Of a DNA stretch of 64,000 nucleotides, positions 35,924 through 46,954 are shown piece by piece; position 1 is the first letter of the stretch, and each line of letters opens with the position of its first letter. Both the position numbers and the translations under genes were made by a program. The notes beneath the pieces were generated by a model, which worked only from the letters and a program-made list of their open reading frames with translations, was not told the origin of the DNA and searched no databases. The stretch comes from Magnetococcales bacterium (lineage in GTDB: Bacteria; Pseudomonadota; Magnetococcia; Magnetococcales; Magnetaquicoccaceae): assembly GCA_015231755.1 (NCBI GenBank), contig JADGAZ010000012.1, positions 41,284 through 105,283 of the forward strand. The letters are read 5' to 3'.

Positions 35924-37464
35924 GCCTCCTCCTCGATTTTCGGATCTTCTGCCTTGTATCGGGGCAGAGTGACCACAGCAGCCAATCCTCCTTCCGGGGC
36001 GTCATCCAGGGTCAGGGTGCCGCCGTGCTGGGAGAGAACCCCTTGGCAGACGGTCAATCCGAGTCCCACACCACCTTCTTCATGACGGGTGGTAAAAAAA
36101 GTTTCCATTACCTTTTGCCGCATGGTCACCGGAATGCCAGGGCCGGAATCGCGGATGATCACCGTGATGGTATCGGGTTGGGAATGGGTCACCACCCACA
36201 GTTCGCCGCCATGGGGCATGGCCTCGATGGCGTTTTGGATCAGATTCATGAACAATTGTTCGATTTTGCCGCCGATCCCGTGAATCCTGGGCAGATCCGG
36301 AGCGAAGGCCTTGCGGACCCGGATGCCGTGCAAACGATGGTCGAGCAGAGATAGCACGCACTCCAAAGCGTCATGGACATGCAGCAGGGCAAACGCCGGG
36401 GGGTCGGGTCGGGAGAAATTGAGCAGTTCCTTGGCGATCACGATGGCCTTGCTCACGTTGCGCTCGATGCTTTCCAACCGTTCTTTCAGACCCTGGTGAC
36501 ACGAACCCAGAGTCAGGCGCAACAGTTCCAGATGCATTGAGGCATTGGCCAGCGGATTGTTGATCTCGTGGGCCAATCCGATGGCCAATCGGCCCAGGGA
36601 GGAGATTTTTTCGGTCTGCATCAGCCGGTTTTCCGTGCGGCGGTGTTTCCGCAGTTCGGCGGCCATGTCGTTCATGGTGGAGAGCAGATGACCCAGTTCA
36701 TCCCTGGGTTCGGGTTGTTGCGGAATGTGGACCTCCAGATCCCCCCGGGAGATGGTCACCGCCGCCCGGTGCGCCGTGGACAAAGGCCGCAGAATGCTGC
36801 GCGTCACATGCCACGACAGTCCCATTCCCAGCAGCAGACTCGTCAGACAGACGGCGATCATGCGCCATACCGCCTGATCCCGTACCGCCAGGGTGCCGGT
36901 CATGGTGGTGGCCAGCAGTTCCTGCACCGTTTCCAGAAGTTCGCCGATTTCGATTTCCAGGGCCTCGGTTTCGTCGATCAGGGTGCGGGTGGCGCTTGAC
37001 GTCAAACGGGCATTGCCGCCGTCTTTGACCACCAGGGATTGATCCATGAACTGGTCCAGTTTCTTTTGCCGGGCGTGGATGGTCTTCAGGCTGTCGAGAA
37101 GGTGTTCCACGGATCGTGGTTCCAGCAGGGATCCCCGATCCTGGTGGATCTCCTGGACCAGTTCCAGACCTCGATCCAGTTCTTTGGAGATGCGCAGGAT
37201 CTGATCGTGGACAATGCGCGGGTTGATCAACAGCCACTCCGGGGACGCCTCGTCCGGCAGTGCCTTGGCAAACTGATTGTGTTGCTGGGTCTGAACGGTT
37301 TCCAGGCGGGAGATGGTCCGGCTGAGGGGGATCAATTGATCGGATGCGCGCTGGATGCGCTCCTGGATCGCGTCGAGTCCGGCGATTCCGAACCATCCTT
37401 CCACGGCGATGACGCTCATCGTCATGAAAAACATGCCATGAATGCGGGCCTTGATGCTGGCCAT
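35920..37464 (-). CDS. Membrane sensor histidine kinase (HAMP-HisKA-HATPase)
   Basis: 514 residues. The start is tentative: ATG 37464 (MASIKARIHGMFF) leaves the first membrane helix at about 10-30; the frame is open further upstream without a convincing start. A helical periplasmic domain of about 180 residues, TM2 (MIAVCLTSLLLGMGLSW), HAMP, then HisKA with HEINNPLANASMHLELL (NtrB/DctB-like) and HATPase_c with NLIQNAIEAMPHGG, DSGPGIP and GVGLGLTV. It overlaps the ArsR-output regulator by 4 nt. The ligand is unknown. Confidence 0.87.
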   Translation of the reverse strand: MASIKARIHGMFFMTMSVIAVEGWFGIAGLDAIQERIQRASDQLIPLSRTISRLETVQTQQHNQFAKALPDEASPEWLLINPRIVHDQILRISKELDRGLELVQEIHQDRGSLLEPRSVEHLLDSLKTIHARQKKLDQFMDQSLVVKDGGNARLTSSATRTLIDETEALEIEIGELLETVQELLATTMTGTLAVRDQAVWRMIAVCLTSLLLGMGLSWHVTRSILRPLSTAHRAAVTISRGDLEVHIPQQPEPRDELGHLLSTMNDMAAELRKHRRTENRLMQTEKISSLGRLAIGLAHEINNPLANASMHLELLRLTLGSCHQGLKERLESIERNVSKAIVIAKELLNFSRPDPPAFALLHVHDALECVLSLLDHRLHGIRVRKAFAPDLPRIHGIGGKIEQLFMNLIQNAIEAMPHGGELWVVTHSQPDTITVIIRDSGPGIPVTMRQKVMETFFTTRHEEGGVGLGLTVCQGVLSQHGGTLTLDDAPEGGLAAVVTLPRYKAEDPKIEEEA

Positions 37465-37560
37465 GTCCTGGAATCCCGATGCCGGTTTGAAAAAGCTGAC
37501 GATAGCGATCAATGGACGCACGTTAGCACGGTGCCCACGGGTGTGGGAAGAGGAGAATCC

Positions 37561-37597
37561 AAACCCGACATCCTGCACAAGGTCGGATGTCGGGTTT
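37561..37597 (-). terminator. Hairpin between the CNNM gene and the kinase gene
   Basis: AAACCCGACATCC and GGATGTCGGGTTT form a perfect 13-bp stem with an 11-nt loop. It sits after the stop of the minus-strand CNNM-type gene and just before the kinase gene, so it could be a terminator or attenuator for the kinase operon. The T tract is short. Confidence 0.55.
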
Positions 37598-37654
37598 GAA
37601 TGGAAAACAGTGCGGCGGGCGACGGTATGGATTGGGTCGGGATGGGGAGGCCCG

Positions 37655-39052
37655 TCAACTCTCCGTGGTTTTGTGTTCCTGGGTGGCGTCACCGGCCTGG
37701 GTGTCGCTGGGGGCCAGGATGTGTTCAAACCGGACTCGGGTGATGCGGTGATTGTCCATTTCCATCACCGTGATGCGCGCCTCGGCGAGATTGACCGCGT
37801 CTGCCACCTTGGGCACATGGCCCAGTTGATGGTAGATCAAACCGCCGATGGTGCTGTAGTCGTCCACATCCGGGAAGGTGTAATTGAGAATGGATCCCAG
37901 TTCGGAGATGCGCATGGAGGCATCCAACAGGAATTGTCCATTGTCGAGTTTTTTGATGCGGCGGGTACCCTGGGTGAATTCGTCTTCGTAATCGCCGACG
38001 ATCTCTTCCAAGATGTCTTCCAGGGTGATGATGCCTTCGGTTCCGCCGTACTCGTCGATCACCACCGCCAGTTGCTGGCGGTTGGCCTTGAACTCCTTGA
38101 GCAGATCACGCAGCCGTTTGCTGTTGGGCACGATGTAGCAGGGATGAATGTATTCGCTGATGGGACGGTCGATTTGGGACTCTTTGGATTCCGCCATGAC
38201 GCTCAAGAGTTCTTTCATGGCCACATAGCCGATGATGTTGTCCAGGTTGTTTTCGTAGACCAGATAGCGGGCATGGGGCACGTCGCGGAAGCGATTCAGG
38301 GCTTCCAGCAGGGTGGTTTCCTTGGTGAAGGCCAGGATGTCGGTTCTCGGGACCATGGCGGAACGGACGGTCCGTTCACCCATATCGATGATGCCATGGA
38401 TCATTTTTGTGTCTTCGGGTTTCAGGACACCGGCGCCTTCGCTGGCGGTGATGATGGTGCGGATTTCATCCTGGGTCATGGTGAAGTGTTCGCCGTGGGA
38501 GCCGATGAGATCTCCCTGTCCCCAGGTCCAAAGCAGAAAATTGGAGGCGTGTTTCATGGCCCAGATGACCGGGGTCCAGAAGACGTACTGGGCGTTGACC
38601 GACCAGGAGACCGCCATGGCCACGGTCTCGGCCTTGTGGAAGGCCAGGATCTTGGGAGCCAGTTCCCCACCCACCACATGCAGAAATGAAATGACAACAA
38701 AAGCGACCACATAGGCGGTCAGATGCGCGGTTTTGATGATCTCTTCGCCGGATCCGAACATGCCGAAAAGGTGCTCGAACCAGGGATTCATGATCAGCGC
38801 CAGGGTGTCCATGCCGACGGCGCCCAAGGCCAGAGACACGATGGTGATCCCGATCTGGGTCACGGAATAGAATCGTTCCGGCTCTTGATGGAGTTCCTGC
38901 ACCCGTTGGGCCGCCTTGTTGCCGCCTTCGGCCAGATTGCGGATTTTACTGCGCCGCGCCCCGGTGATGGCCACCTCGGCACCGACGAAGTAGGCGTTTC
39001 CGAGAATCAGAATCAGAATCAGAAATAGTTTGAACCATAAATAGGTTTCCAT
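37655..39052 (-). CDS. CNNM/CorC-type membrane protein (DUF21-CBS-CorC_HlyC)
   Basis: 465 residues. The DUF21 domain has four hydrophobic segments with [19 protein letters not shown] and [11 protein letters not shown]; two CBS motifs follow ([39 protein letters not shown]), then a CorC_HlyC domain ending near FEHIL. Such proteins are Mg2+ exporters or regulators of divalent cation transport; some are called hemolysin C, a misleading name. It is the first of three homologues clustered here. There is a small SWIM-like gene 43 bp upstream. Confidence 0.92.
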   Translation of the reverse strand: METYLWFKLFLILILILGNAYFVGAEVAITGARRSKIRNLAEGGNKAAQRVQELHQEPERFYSVTQIGITIVSLALGAVGMDTLALIMNPWFEHLFGMFGSGEEIIKTAHLTAYVVAFVVISFLHVVGGELAPKILAFHKAETVAMAVSWSVNAQYVFWTPVIWAMKHASNFLLWTWGQGDLIGSHGEHFTMTQDEIRTIITASEGAGVLKPEDTKMIHGIIDMGERTVRSAMVPRTDILAFTKETTLLEALNRFRDVPHARYLVYENNLDNIIGYVAMKELLSVMAESKESQIDRPISEYIHPCYIVPNSKRLRDLLKEFKANRQQLAVVIDEYGGTEGIITLEDILEEIVGDYEDEFTQGTRRIKKLDNGQFLLDASMRISELGSILNYTFPDVDDYSTIGGLIYHQLGHVPKVADAVNLAEARITVMEMDNHRITRVRFEHILAPSDTQAGDATQEHKTTES

Positions 39053-39095
39053 ACGGTGGGCAATCCTCTTTTATCGTTGAAGTCTGGAATGGGGA

Positions 39096-39425
39096 TCAAT
39101 CCTTCAATGCCTTGACCAGACGCTTGCGGGCACTATTGAAGTCATCTTTGGCGTTTTCGAGTTGTTTCAGGCTTTCTGCCAAGTCGTGCATGGCCTTGGC
39201 GACATCGGTGCCCGAAACCCAGGAAATTATTTTTTTCACCTCTTCGGCGTTTTCGCTGATTATTTCCCGGTCCGACCCGGAAAGAATATGGATGCGGTGT
39301 TGACAGATCTCCTCCAGGCCGGATGAACAGGAGCAGGTCGCGGTCAGGTTTTTGCCGTTTTTGCGGATGATGACCTCCACGGGTTGATTTTGGGGAGTCT
39401 GAACCTGAAAACGTAGCTCGGGCAT
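39096..39425 (-). CDS. Small SWIM-finger-like protein
   Basis: 109 residues. The central CSCSSGLEEICQHRIHIL has the SWIM zinc-finger spacing CxC-(n)-CxH. The first 25 residues are beta-like (FQVQTPQNQPVEVIIR), and the last 40 residues form a charged helix. SWIM fingers bind DNA or proteins. I do not recognise the family and no longer partner domain is present. It lies upstream of the minus-strand CNNM gene, likely co-transcribed with it. Confidence 0.6.
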   Translation of the reverse strand: MPELRFQVQTPQNQPVEVIIRKNGKNLTATCSCSSGLEEICQHRIHILSGSDREIISENAEEVKKIISWVSGTDVAKAMHDLAESLKQLENAKDDFNSARKRLVKALKD

Positions 39426-39720
39426 GAAAAATCTCCATCTGGTTTTGGGCTAAAGAATTCAATCCGGATCCACTGAAAGGGCTGTAATCCAAAAAATAAT
39501 TCACATTCATTGAGGAGAGCGTTAAAAAATTATCTTGAGAGAGCAATATGTTAACCTATTCATGTCAATTGGCAATGATAAATTTTTTTCACAAAATTGT
39601 CTAAAAATTATAGGAAAATTCAGCTTTCTTTTGCCACCGCCTCGGCCCCATGATTCAACCGTTTCTTTTATGACCCCATATGCAACCTGATACCTTATCC
39701 TTAGGAGGGAGAATTCGACC
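39426..39720. other. AT-rich divergent intergenic region
   Basis: About 295 bp, clearly richer in A and T than the surrounding genes, between the SWIM-like gene (minus) and the second CNNM gene (plus). It probably holds both promoters; I could not assign boxes with confidence. A clear AGGAGGGAG ribosome site lies at its right end before the ATG at 39721. Confidence 0.6.
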
Positions 39721-41121
39721 ATGGCCTCACCTGACGTAGCAACCAGCGTAATGGCTGACCACTCCGTCGAGATTATCATCCGCTGCATCATCCAGGTGAT
39801 CACTTTGCTGATGTCAGCCTTTTTTTCCGCATCCGAGGTGGCGCTTTTTTCCCTCAGCCGCCTGGATCTCAACAAGCTGGAATCCCAGCGACACCCCTAT
39901 TTCGAGCGCATTCAGAACATGCTCAAGGAGCCGAGGGGGCTGATCATTTCCATTCTGTGCGGCAACGAGTCGGTCAACATCGCCTCTTCGGCCAACATGG
40001 CGGCCCTGCTGCTGCTTTTTTTCACCGAGCAGGAGACCCAGTGGATCAATTTGGCGGTCATGGTGCCCATGCTGCTTCTGGTCGGCGAGGTGACTCCCAA
40101 GACCTTGGCCATCACTTCGCCGGTGATGTTCGCCACCAAAATGACCGCCCCGTTTCTTCCCTATTGGATCCGGATCGTGCGTCCTGTGCGACGGGCTGTA
40201 CGACTGGTCGCAGACAAGGTCACCACCTTCATTGCCGGTCATGCGCCCCCCAAACACAACATTCTTCATTCCGATGAGTTCCTGACCCTGGTCGAAGAGG
40301 GCGAAGCCGGCGGGGCCATCGATCCCAGAGAGAAAATTCTCATCGAGAACATGCTGGAAGCTTCCGAAACCGAGGTGATCCAGATCATGACGCCTTGTAC
40401 CCGGATGCACTATCTGGATGCGGATCATCCCATTCAGCAGATCATCGAGGAGTTCCGGACCCACAAGCATCCCCACATGCCCGTGGTGCGCAAACATCGC
40501 AATCATATCATCGGGTTTCTGGAAAGCGAAGATGTGCAACGCCTGATCAAGCATAATACCGATTTCAGCCGACTGAAGATCGACGACATCCTGCGCCCGG
40601 TCCATTTCGTGCCGCCGAACAAAAAGGTGGACGAAATGTTCGATTATTACAAGAACAACAAAACCTGGGCCGCCATCGTGCTGGGGGAATATGGCGATGT
40701 CTTTGGCATCGTGACCATCGCCGATGTCCTGGGCTTTGTGTTCGGTGGCATCTCCCAGCAGATCGGGGCCGTGGGCTACAAGCTGATTCCGGGGGAACCG
40801 AATACCCATCGGGTCTCCGGGGATATGAACCTGGATCGCTTCAACGAATTGAGTGGCCTGGAGATCGACATCCTCGAAGACGAATCCATGATCACCACGG
40901 TCGGCGGATATGTGTTTCATCTGCTGGGACGACTGCCGGTGCGGGGTGATGTGGTGGAAGAAGAGGGGGTCCGCTTTGCCGTGATCGAAATGGATGGCCT
41001 GCGCATCAAGAGCGTGGAAGCCTGCCGGTTCGCCCCCCGACTTCCGCAGGAACCCGATCCGGAAGAGGCTGAACTCCAGCCTTCGGAACCCGTTCCGGCC
41101 AACGGTTCGGACCCGGTCTAA
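39721..41121 (+). CDS. CNNM/CorC-type membrane protein (second copy)
   Basis: 466 residues after a strong AGGAGGGAG. DUF21 domain with SAFFSASEVALFSLSRLDL and GEVTPKTLAI, then CBS repeats (HPHMPVVRKHRNHIIGFL, WAAIVLGEYGDVFGIVTI) and a CorC_HlyC domain. The GEVTPK motif is the conserved family glutamate-proline region. The C-terminus is Pro/Glu rich. It is diverged from the minus-strand copy, so the cluster is not a recent duplication. It starts a two-gene unit with the third copy 26 bp downstream. Confidence 0.92.
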   Translation: MASPDVATSVMADHSVEIIIRCIIQVITLLMSAFFSASEVALFSLSRLDLNKLESQRHPYFERIQNMLKEPRGLIISILCGNESVNIASSANMAALLLLFFTEQETQWINLAVMVPMLLLVGEVTPKTLAITSPVMFATKMTAPFLPYWIRIVRPVRRAVRLVADKVTTFIAGHAPPKHNILHSDEFLTLVEEGEAGGAIDPREKILIENMLEASETEVIQIMTPCTRMHYLDADHPIQQIIEEFRTHKHPHMPVVRKHRNHIIGFLESEDVQRLIKHNTDFSRLKIDDILRPVHFVPPNKKVDEMFDYYKNNKTWAAIVLGEYGDVFGIVTIADVLGFVFGGISQQIGAVGYKLIPGEPNTHRVSGDMNLDRFNELSGLEIDILEDESMITTVGGYVFHLLGRLPVRGDVVEEEGVRFAVIEMDGLRIKSVEACRFAPRLPQEPDPEEAELQPSEPVPANGSDPV

Positions 41122-41147
41122 CCATACAGGATTACGAGGATTCCCGC

Positions 41148-42431
41148 ATGCACACCACGTATTCGCAAATCGTTTTGGAACTCCTGGTCATTCTGCTCCT
41201 GATGGCCCTGAAAGGATTTTTCTCCGGATCGGAGATCGCCATCGTCAGCAGCGACAAGATCAAGCTGCGTCATCTGGCCAAGCAGGGCAGCAAGGGAGCC
41301 GCTCTGGTGCTGAAACGGTTCCGCAATCCGGACATTATTCTCGGTACCACCCTGATCGGTACCAATGTCGCCACCGTGGGCGTTTCCACTTTGGGAACCC
41401 TGCTGTTCATCGACCTGCTCGGCAGTGGCGGCGACATGGTTGCCGTGTTGTTCCTGTCTCCGATCATGTTGATCTTCGGGGAGATCGTGCCCAAAAGCAT
41501 CTACCAGCAGAAAGCGAATTCCATTACGCCGATCATCATATATCCGTTGACGCTGATGACCTACATTCTGTATCCGGTGGTGTTCGTCTTCAGCCGGTTT
41601 GCCCGGTTTTTCACCAAGATGGTCTCCGGCAAAAGCACCAAGCGCTCCCAGTATATCACCCGCGAGGAGATCCGCATGCTGCTGGAGATGCCCGATACCG
41701 ATCCGGATGCCAGCAAGGATGACCGGCGCTTCGACAAGGATCGGGTGCGCACCATCATTCGTTACGCCGAGACATCGGTGGGGGCATCGATGGTGCCTTT
41801 GGCCGACATCGTGGGCATCGAGCAGACCGAAAGCATGGAAGAGGCGGTCCGGCTTGTGCTGGAGCGCAATATCAACCGGATTCCGGTTTATCGGGAAAAC
41901 ATCACCAATATCGTTGGTATTCTGGTCTTGAAGACCTGGGATCTGATGGATCCCGACTTGAACAAGCGCAACGTGATGGAAAAATTGCAGCCGCCGATTT
42001 TTGTCACCCCCAGGCAGACCATTCACGAGGTCATGCCGCTGATGCAAGGACGCAATGACCGTGCGGCCATTGTGGTGGATGAGTACGGCTCGGCGGTAGG
42101 TATTCTTTTCCTGGAAGACATTTTCATGGAGGTGATCGGCGGGGCGGATGACTCCATGGACATCACCGGCATGGGGCGTCAGCTTCAGAGCATCGAGCCG
42201 GTGGGCGAGGACGAGTATGTGGTCTCCGGTCGTACCTCGATCTCCCAGTTGAACGAGGAGTTGAACATCCAGTTGCCCACTGACGAGGGGTATACCATCG
42301 CCGGATTGCTGGTCAACCAATTGCGTTCCATCCCGAAGCCCGGTTATTCCATCGAGATGGAGAACTATCTGTTTGTGGTTCAGGAAGCCGATGGTCGCAC
42401 CGTCACCCGCGTTGGCATCCAGCGCGCCTGA
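41148..42431 (+). CDS. CNNM/CorC-type membrane protein (third copy)
   Basis: 427 residues. DUF21 with KGFFSGSEIAIVSSDKIKL and FGEIVPKSIYQQK; CBS pair (NINRIPVYRENITNIVGIL, AAIVVDEYGSAVGILFLEDI); C-terminal CorC_HlyC domain with QLNEELNIQLP. Same predicted role in divalent-metal export or sensing as its neighbours. A stem-loop follows at 42456. Confidence 0.92.
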   Translation: MHTTYSQIVLELLVILLLMALKGFFSGSEIAIVSSDKIKLRHLAKQGSKGAALVLKRFRNPDIILGTTLIGTNVATVGVSTLGTLLFIDLLGSGGDMVAVLFLSPIMLIFGEIVPKSIYQQKANSITPIIIYPLTLMTYILYPVVFVFSRFARFFTKMVSGKSTKRSQYITREEIRMLLEMPDTDPDASKDDRRFDKDRVRTIIRYAETSVGASMVPLADIVGIEQTESMEEAVRLVLERNINRIPVYRENITNIVGILVLKTWDLMDPDLNKRNVMEKLQPPIFVTPRQTIHEVMPLMQGRNDRAAIVVDEYGSAVGILFLEDIFMEVIGGADDSMDITGMGRQLQSIEPVGEDEYVVSGRTSISQLNEELNIQLPTDEGYTIAGLLVNQLRSIPKPGYSIEMENYLFVVQEADGRTVTRVGIQRA

Positions 42432-42455
42432 TCTTTAAAACCTGTCTGACCTCGA

Positions 42456-42494
42456 CCGTCCCTGGCGCCCTGGCGCGCCGGGGACGGCTCTTTC
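42456..42494 (+). terminator. Stem-loop after the CNNM pair
   Basis: CCGTCCCTGGCG pairs with CGCCGGGGACGG (one G-U) around an 8-nt loop, followed by CTCTTTCC. Confidence 0.65.
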
Positions 42495-42645
42495 CTGGAT
42501 CTTTATGTTTCATCGTGTGCTTCTCCCTCTTGGATGTGTCATTCACTGAAGTCCTGCTCGCGGATCATTCGACTCCTTTGTGTTTTGATCGGTCTGCCGT
42601 GATTCATGGAACGGTAACCCGCATCCTTGTCAAGGAGAACGAAAC

Positions 42646-43122
42646 ATGGGCATGCATGCCACGCAATTCCGCGAAAATGTCATTCGGCCAGCCCTGACCC
42701 TGTTGGGCATGGCCTCTCCGGCGGCGGAGTCCCTGCTGTTGGGAACCGCGGCGCAGGAGTCTGGATTGGGGCACTATCTGCGTCAGGTGGGGGGAGGTCC
42801 GGCGTTGGGGGTGTTCCAAATGGAACCGTTGACCTATCGGGACCTCTGGACCAACTTCATCGCGCACCACCCGGAAATCGTCTCCATCATGGCGGGTCGC
42901 TGGCCCTCCCGTCCGGAGCCGGAGGCCATGACCACGGATCTGCTGCTGGCGGCGGTGATGTGTCGGTTGCACTACCGGCGGGTGCGGGCGCCGTTGCCGG
43001 ACGCCGCGGATCTGCCGGGTCTGGCCCGATACTGGAAACACTATTACAACACCCCGAAAGGGGCGGGAAGCGAAGCGGAATTCATCCGCAATTGGCATCG
43101 TTGCGTGGAGGGACAGGCATGA
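42646..43122 (+). CDS. Phage-type lysozyme/transglycosylase-like protein
   Basis: 158 residues; AAGGAG precedes the ATG. LLGTAAQESGLGHYL followed by GGGPALGVFQME resembles the soluble-lytic-transglycosylase active-site pattern ES...GLMQ, with Glu39 the likely catalytic acid. No signal peptide, so release would need a holin, and a holin-like gene overlaps its end (ATGA). Proteins of this type are found in phage genomes. No capsid, tail or integrase gene is near. Confidence 0.65.
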   Translation: MGMHATQFRENVIRPALTLLGMASPAAESLLLGTAAQESGLGHYLRQVGGGPALGVFQMEPLTYRDLWTNFIAHHPEIVSIMAGRWPSRPEPEAMTTDLLLAAVMCRLHYRRVRAPLPDAADLPGLARYWKHYYNTPKGAGSEAEFIRNWHRCVEGQA

Positions 43123-43292
43123 ACGGTACCTGGTTGGATCGTTGTCGGGAACCTTCGACCTGGCGGGGAGTGGTGATGATCCTCACCGCTTTCGGAGTCT
43201 CTGTTTCCCCCGAAACCGTGAACGACGTGGTGGCGGTGGGGACCGGTCTGTCGGGTCTGATCGGTGTGATGACCCGGGATGGTGGACCATGA
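43119..43292 (+). CDS. Small holin-like membrane protein
   Basis: 57 residues starting MNGTWLDRCREPSTWRG. The EPSTWRG...LTAFGVSVSP and TGLSGLIGVMTRD pattern, with one or two hydrophobic stretches, matches small phage holins that I recognise in tailed-phage lysis modules. It overlaps the lysozyme-like gene and the next gene by 4 nt each. Confidence 0.65.
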   Translation: MNGTWLDRCREPSTWRGVVMILTAFGVSVSPETVNDVVAVGTGLSGLIGVMTRDGGP

Positions 43293-43537
43293 ACGGGGGG
43301 AGCAATCCCTATGATGCCTTGCTGCATGACTTGTTGTTGAGCATGGGCAAGGTGCAGGGGAGCCTGGAGGCGATCCGGGAGCAGCAACAGCATCAGACCG
43401 ACTGGATGGCCAGACTGGATGAACGGTTGCGGCGGGTGGAACGCAAGGCGGCGGTCAATGGTATGATCGGCGGCGGGGTGATGGCCGCGGGGCTGTCGGT
43501 GCTGGCGGACCTGTTGAAAACCCGCATGGTGGGGTGA
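43289..43537 (+). CDS. XhlA-like coiled-coil membrane protein
   Basis: 82 residues: a coiled coil (QGSLEAIREQQQHQ through LRRVERKAAVNG) followed by one C-terminal membrane helix (GMIGGGVMAAGLSVLADLL). Its size and order resemble XhlA/hemolysin-type lysis accessory proteins of phages and defective prophages. It is the third member of a three-gene overlapping cassette. Confidence 0.6.
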   Translation: MNGGSNPYDALLHDLLLSMGKVQGSLEAIREQQQHQTDWMARLDERLRRVERKAAVNGMIGGGVMAAGLSVLADLLKTRMVG

Positions 43538-43664
43538 TGATGACCGGGTGTGGGCGGCACTTTACGTTGGCAGGCGGGATGGGGTAAAGTGAAGGGTTGA
43601 TGCTTTTTCCGGCTCTTGATCCGATTCTGCCCTATACGTTGATTCGTGCGAGGTTTTTGTTTCT

Positions 43665-45254
43665 ATGAGTGCCATTGCCCATGAGGTGCGGCGTCGTCGG
43701 ACGTTCGCCATCATTTCCCACCCGGACGCGGGCAAGACAACCCTCACGGAGAAGCTGTTGTTGTTCGGAGGGGCCATCCAGGAGGCGGGACGGGTGCGGG
43801 CGCGGGGAGAACAGCGTCGTGCCCGTTCCGACTGGATGAAGGTGGAGCGGGAACGGGGCATCTCCGTGACCGCCTCGGTGATGACCTTCGAGTTCGACGG
43901 CCATGTGATCAATCTGTTGGACACGCCGGGTCACGCGGATTTTTCCGAGGACACCTTTCGTACCCTGACCGCCGTGGATTCGGCGGTGATGGTGTTGGAT
44001 GCGGCCAAGGGGATCGAGGCCCAAACCCTGAAGCTGTTCGAGGTGTGTCGGCTGCGCAATGTGCCGATCATCACCTTTGTCAACAAGATGGACCGGGACG
44101 GTCTGGATCCGTTCACCCTCATGGACCAGATCGCCGAGCAGTTGGCCTTGGAGGTGGTGCCCGCCTCCTGGCCGGTGGGCATGGGGCAGGAGTTTCTGGG
44201 CAGTTACGATCTGTTGTCCGATCGCATGCTGTTCATGGAACGGGCGCGGGGGGACGCCAATCCGGAAGGGGAGGTGTGTGACGGGGTGGAGGATCCCAGG
44301 CTGGAACGTCTGATCCCCCCCAAACCTTTGGCCCAGTTGCGGGAGGAGGTGGAGATGGTGCGGGGGCTGTGTACCCCGTTCGATCTGGACTCCTACCGGG
44401 AAGGACATTTGACTCCGGTTTTTTTCGGCAGCGCCATTCACGATTTCGGCATGCTGGAGCTGTTGCGCGCCATTTTGGATCTGGCCCCATCCCCCCGTCC
44501 CCAGCAGGCGGAACAGCGGCTGGTGCAGCCCGATGAGGAGAAGGTCTCCGGATTCGTCTTCAAGATCCAGGCGAACATGGATCCCAACCATCGGGATCGC
44601 ATCGCCTTTTTGCGTCTGGTTTCCGGGCAGTTCCGTCGAGGCATGAAGCTGCGTCACGCCGTGACCGGCAAGATTCTCGCGGTTCACAATCCATTGTTGT
44701 TTTTGGCCCGGGAGCGGGATTTGGCCGAAGAGGCGTATGCCGGGGATGTGATCGGCATTCCCAATCACGGGGTATTGCGCATCGGTGACACCCTGACGGA
44801 AGGGGAACCCTTGAAATATACCGGTGTGCCCAGTTTCGCCCCGGAGATTTTGCGCCGTGTCCGCCCCGACGATCCGATGCGGGCCAAGCATCTGGAAAAC
44901 GCGTTGCGGCAACTGGGGGAGGAGGGGGCGGCCCGGGCTTTCAAGACGTTGTTGGGTTCCCAGTGGATCGTGGGGGTGTTGGGGGCGTTGCAGTTCGAGG
45001 TGTTGGCGGATCGCATCCGTACCGAATACGATGTGCCGGTGCGTTTCGAGGATGCGGGTTACATCACCGCCCGTTGGCTGGAGGCGGATGATCATCGTCT
45101 GCTCAAGCGTTTTGTGGATGCGGCCCAGGCGGAGATGGCGGAGGATTACGACGGGGCGCCGGTGTTTCTGGCCCGCAACCGTTGGCGTTTGGATGATGCC
45201 ATCAAGGAGTGGTCCGATGTGCGTTTTCTGAAAGTGCGCGAAGGGACCACCTGA
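43665..45254 (+). CDS. prfC: Peptide chain release factor 3
   Basis: 529 residues. GTPase motifs: SHPDAGKTTLTEKL (G1), GISVTAS (G2), DTPGHADFSEDT (G3), NKMDRDG (G4). The switch and domain order match RF3 rather than EF-G or LepA (FGSAIHDFGMLELL, RNRWRLDDAIKEW at the end). RF3-GTP removes RF1/RF2 from the ribosome after termination. It is a single-gene unit ending at the terminator at 45339. Confidence 0.96.
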   Translation: MSAIAHEVRRRRTFAIISHPDAGKTTLTEKLLLFGGAIQEAGRVRARGEQRRARSDWMKVERERGISVTASVMTFEFDGHVINLLDTPGHADFSEDTFRTLTAVDSAVMVLDAAKGIEAQTLKLFEVCRLRNVPIITFVNKMDRDGLDPFTLMDQIAEQLALEVVPASWPVGMGQEFLGSYDLLSDRMLFMERARGDANPEGEVCDGVEDPRLERLIPPKPLAQLREEVEMVRGLCTPFDLDSYREGHLTPVFFGSAIHDFGMLELLRAILDLAPSPRPQQAEQRLVQPDEEKVSGFVFKIQANMDPNHRDRIAFLRLVSGQFRRGMKLRHAVTGKILAVHNPLLFLARERDLAEEAYAGDVIGIPNHGVLRIGDTLTEGEPLKYTGVPSFAPEILRRVRPDDPMRAKHLENALRQLGEEGAARAFKTLLGSQWIVGVLGALQFEVLADRIRTEYDVPVRFEDAGYITARWLEADDHRLLKRFVDAAQAEMAEDYDGAPVFLARNRWRLDDAIKEWSDVRFLKVREGTT

Positions 45255-45338
45255 TGGCCGGGTTGCGGCAAACCCATTGAAAGAAAAGCGGGGGTCTGGG
45301 GGATTCTTCCCCCAGGGTTTTGACCTTGAAATTGAATC

Positions 45339-45384
45339 AAAGAAAAAGCCGGGCGTTCTTCAAACACGCCCGGCTTTTTCTTTT
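45339..45384. terminator. Bidirectional Rho-independent terminator between prfC and purA
   Basis: AAAGAAAAAGCCGGGCGT pairs with ACGCCCGGCTTTTTCTTT around a 9-nt loop; A tract on one side, T tract on the other. It serves the convergent genes. Confidence 0.92.
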
Positions 45385-45411
45385 GTTCTATCCGATGAGC
45401 GGATGATTCGG

Positions 45412-46799
<1,388 letters not shown>

Positions 46800-46954
46800 A
46801 ATATGACATCAAACCCGCAGCGATGCCACCCGTAAAATGCACCCCTGATGGTTTGAAAATCAGATTTTTCTGTTGATTGCCTCTCGGTCTGTTTTTTGCA
46901 TGGGGTCCGGCGTGTCTTCTTTATCCAGTTTCCGGGCTGTCAGGGGTGTCCAAC

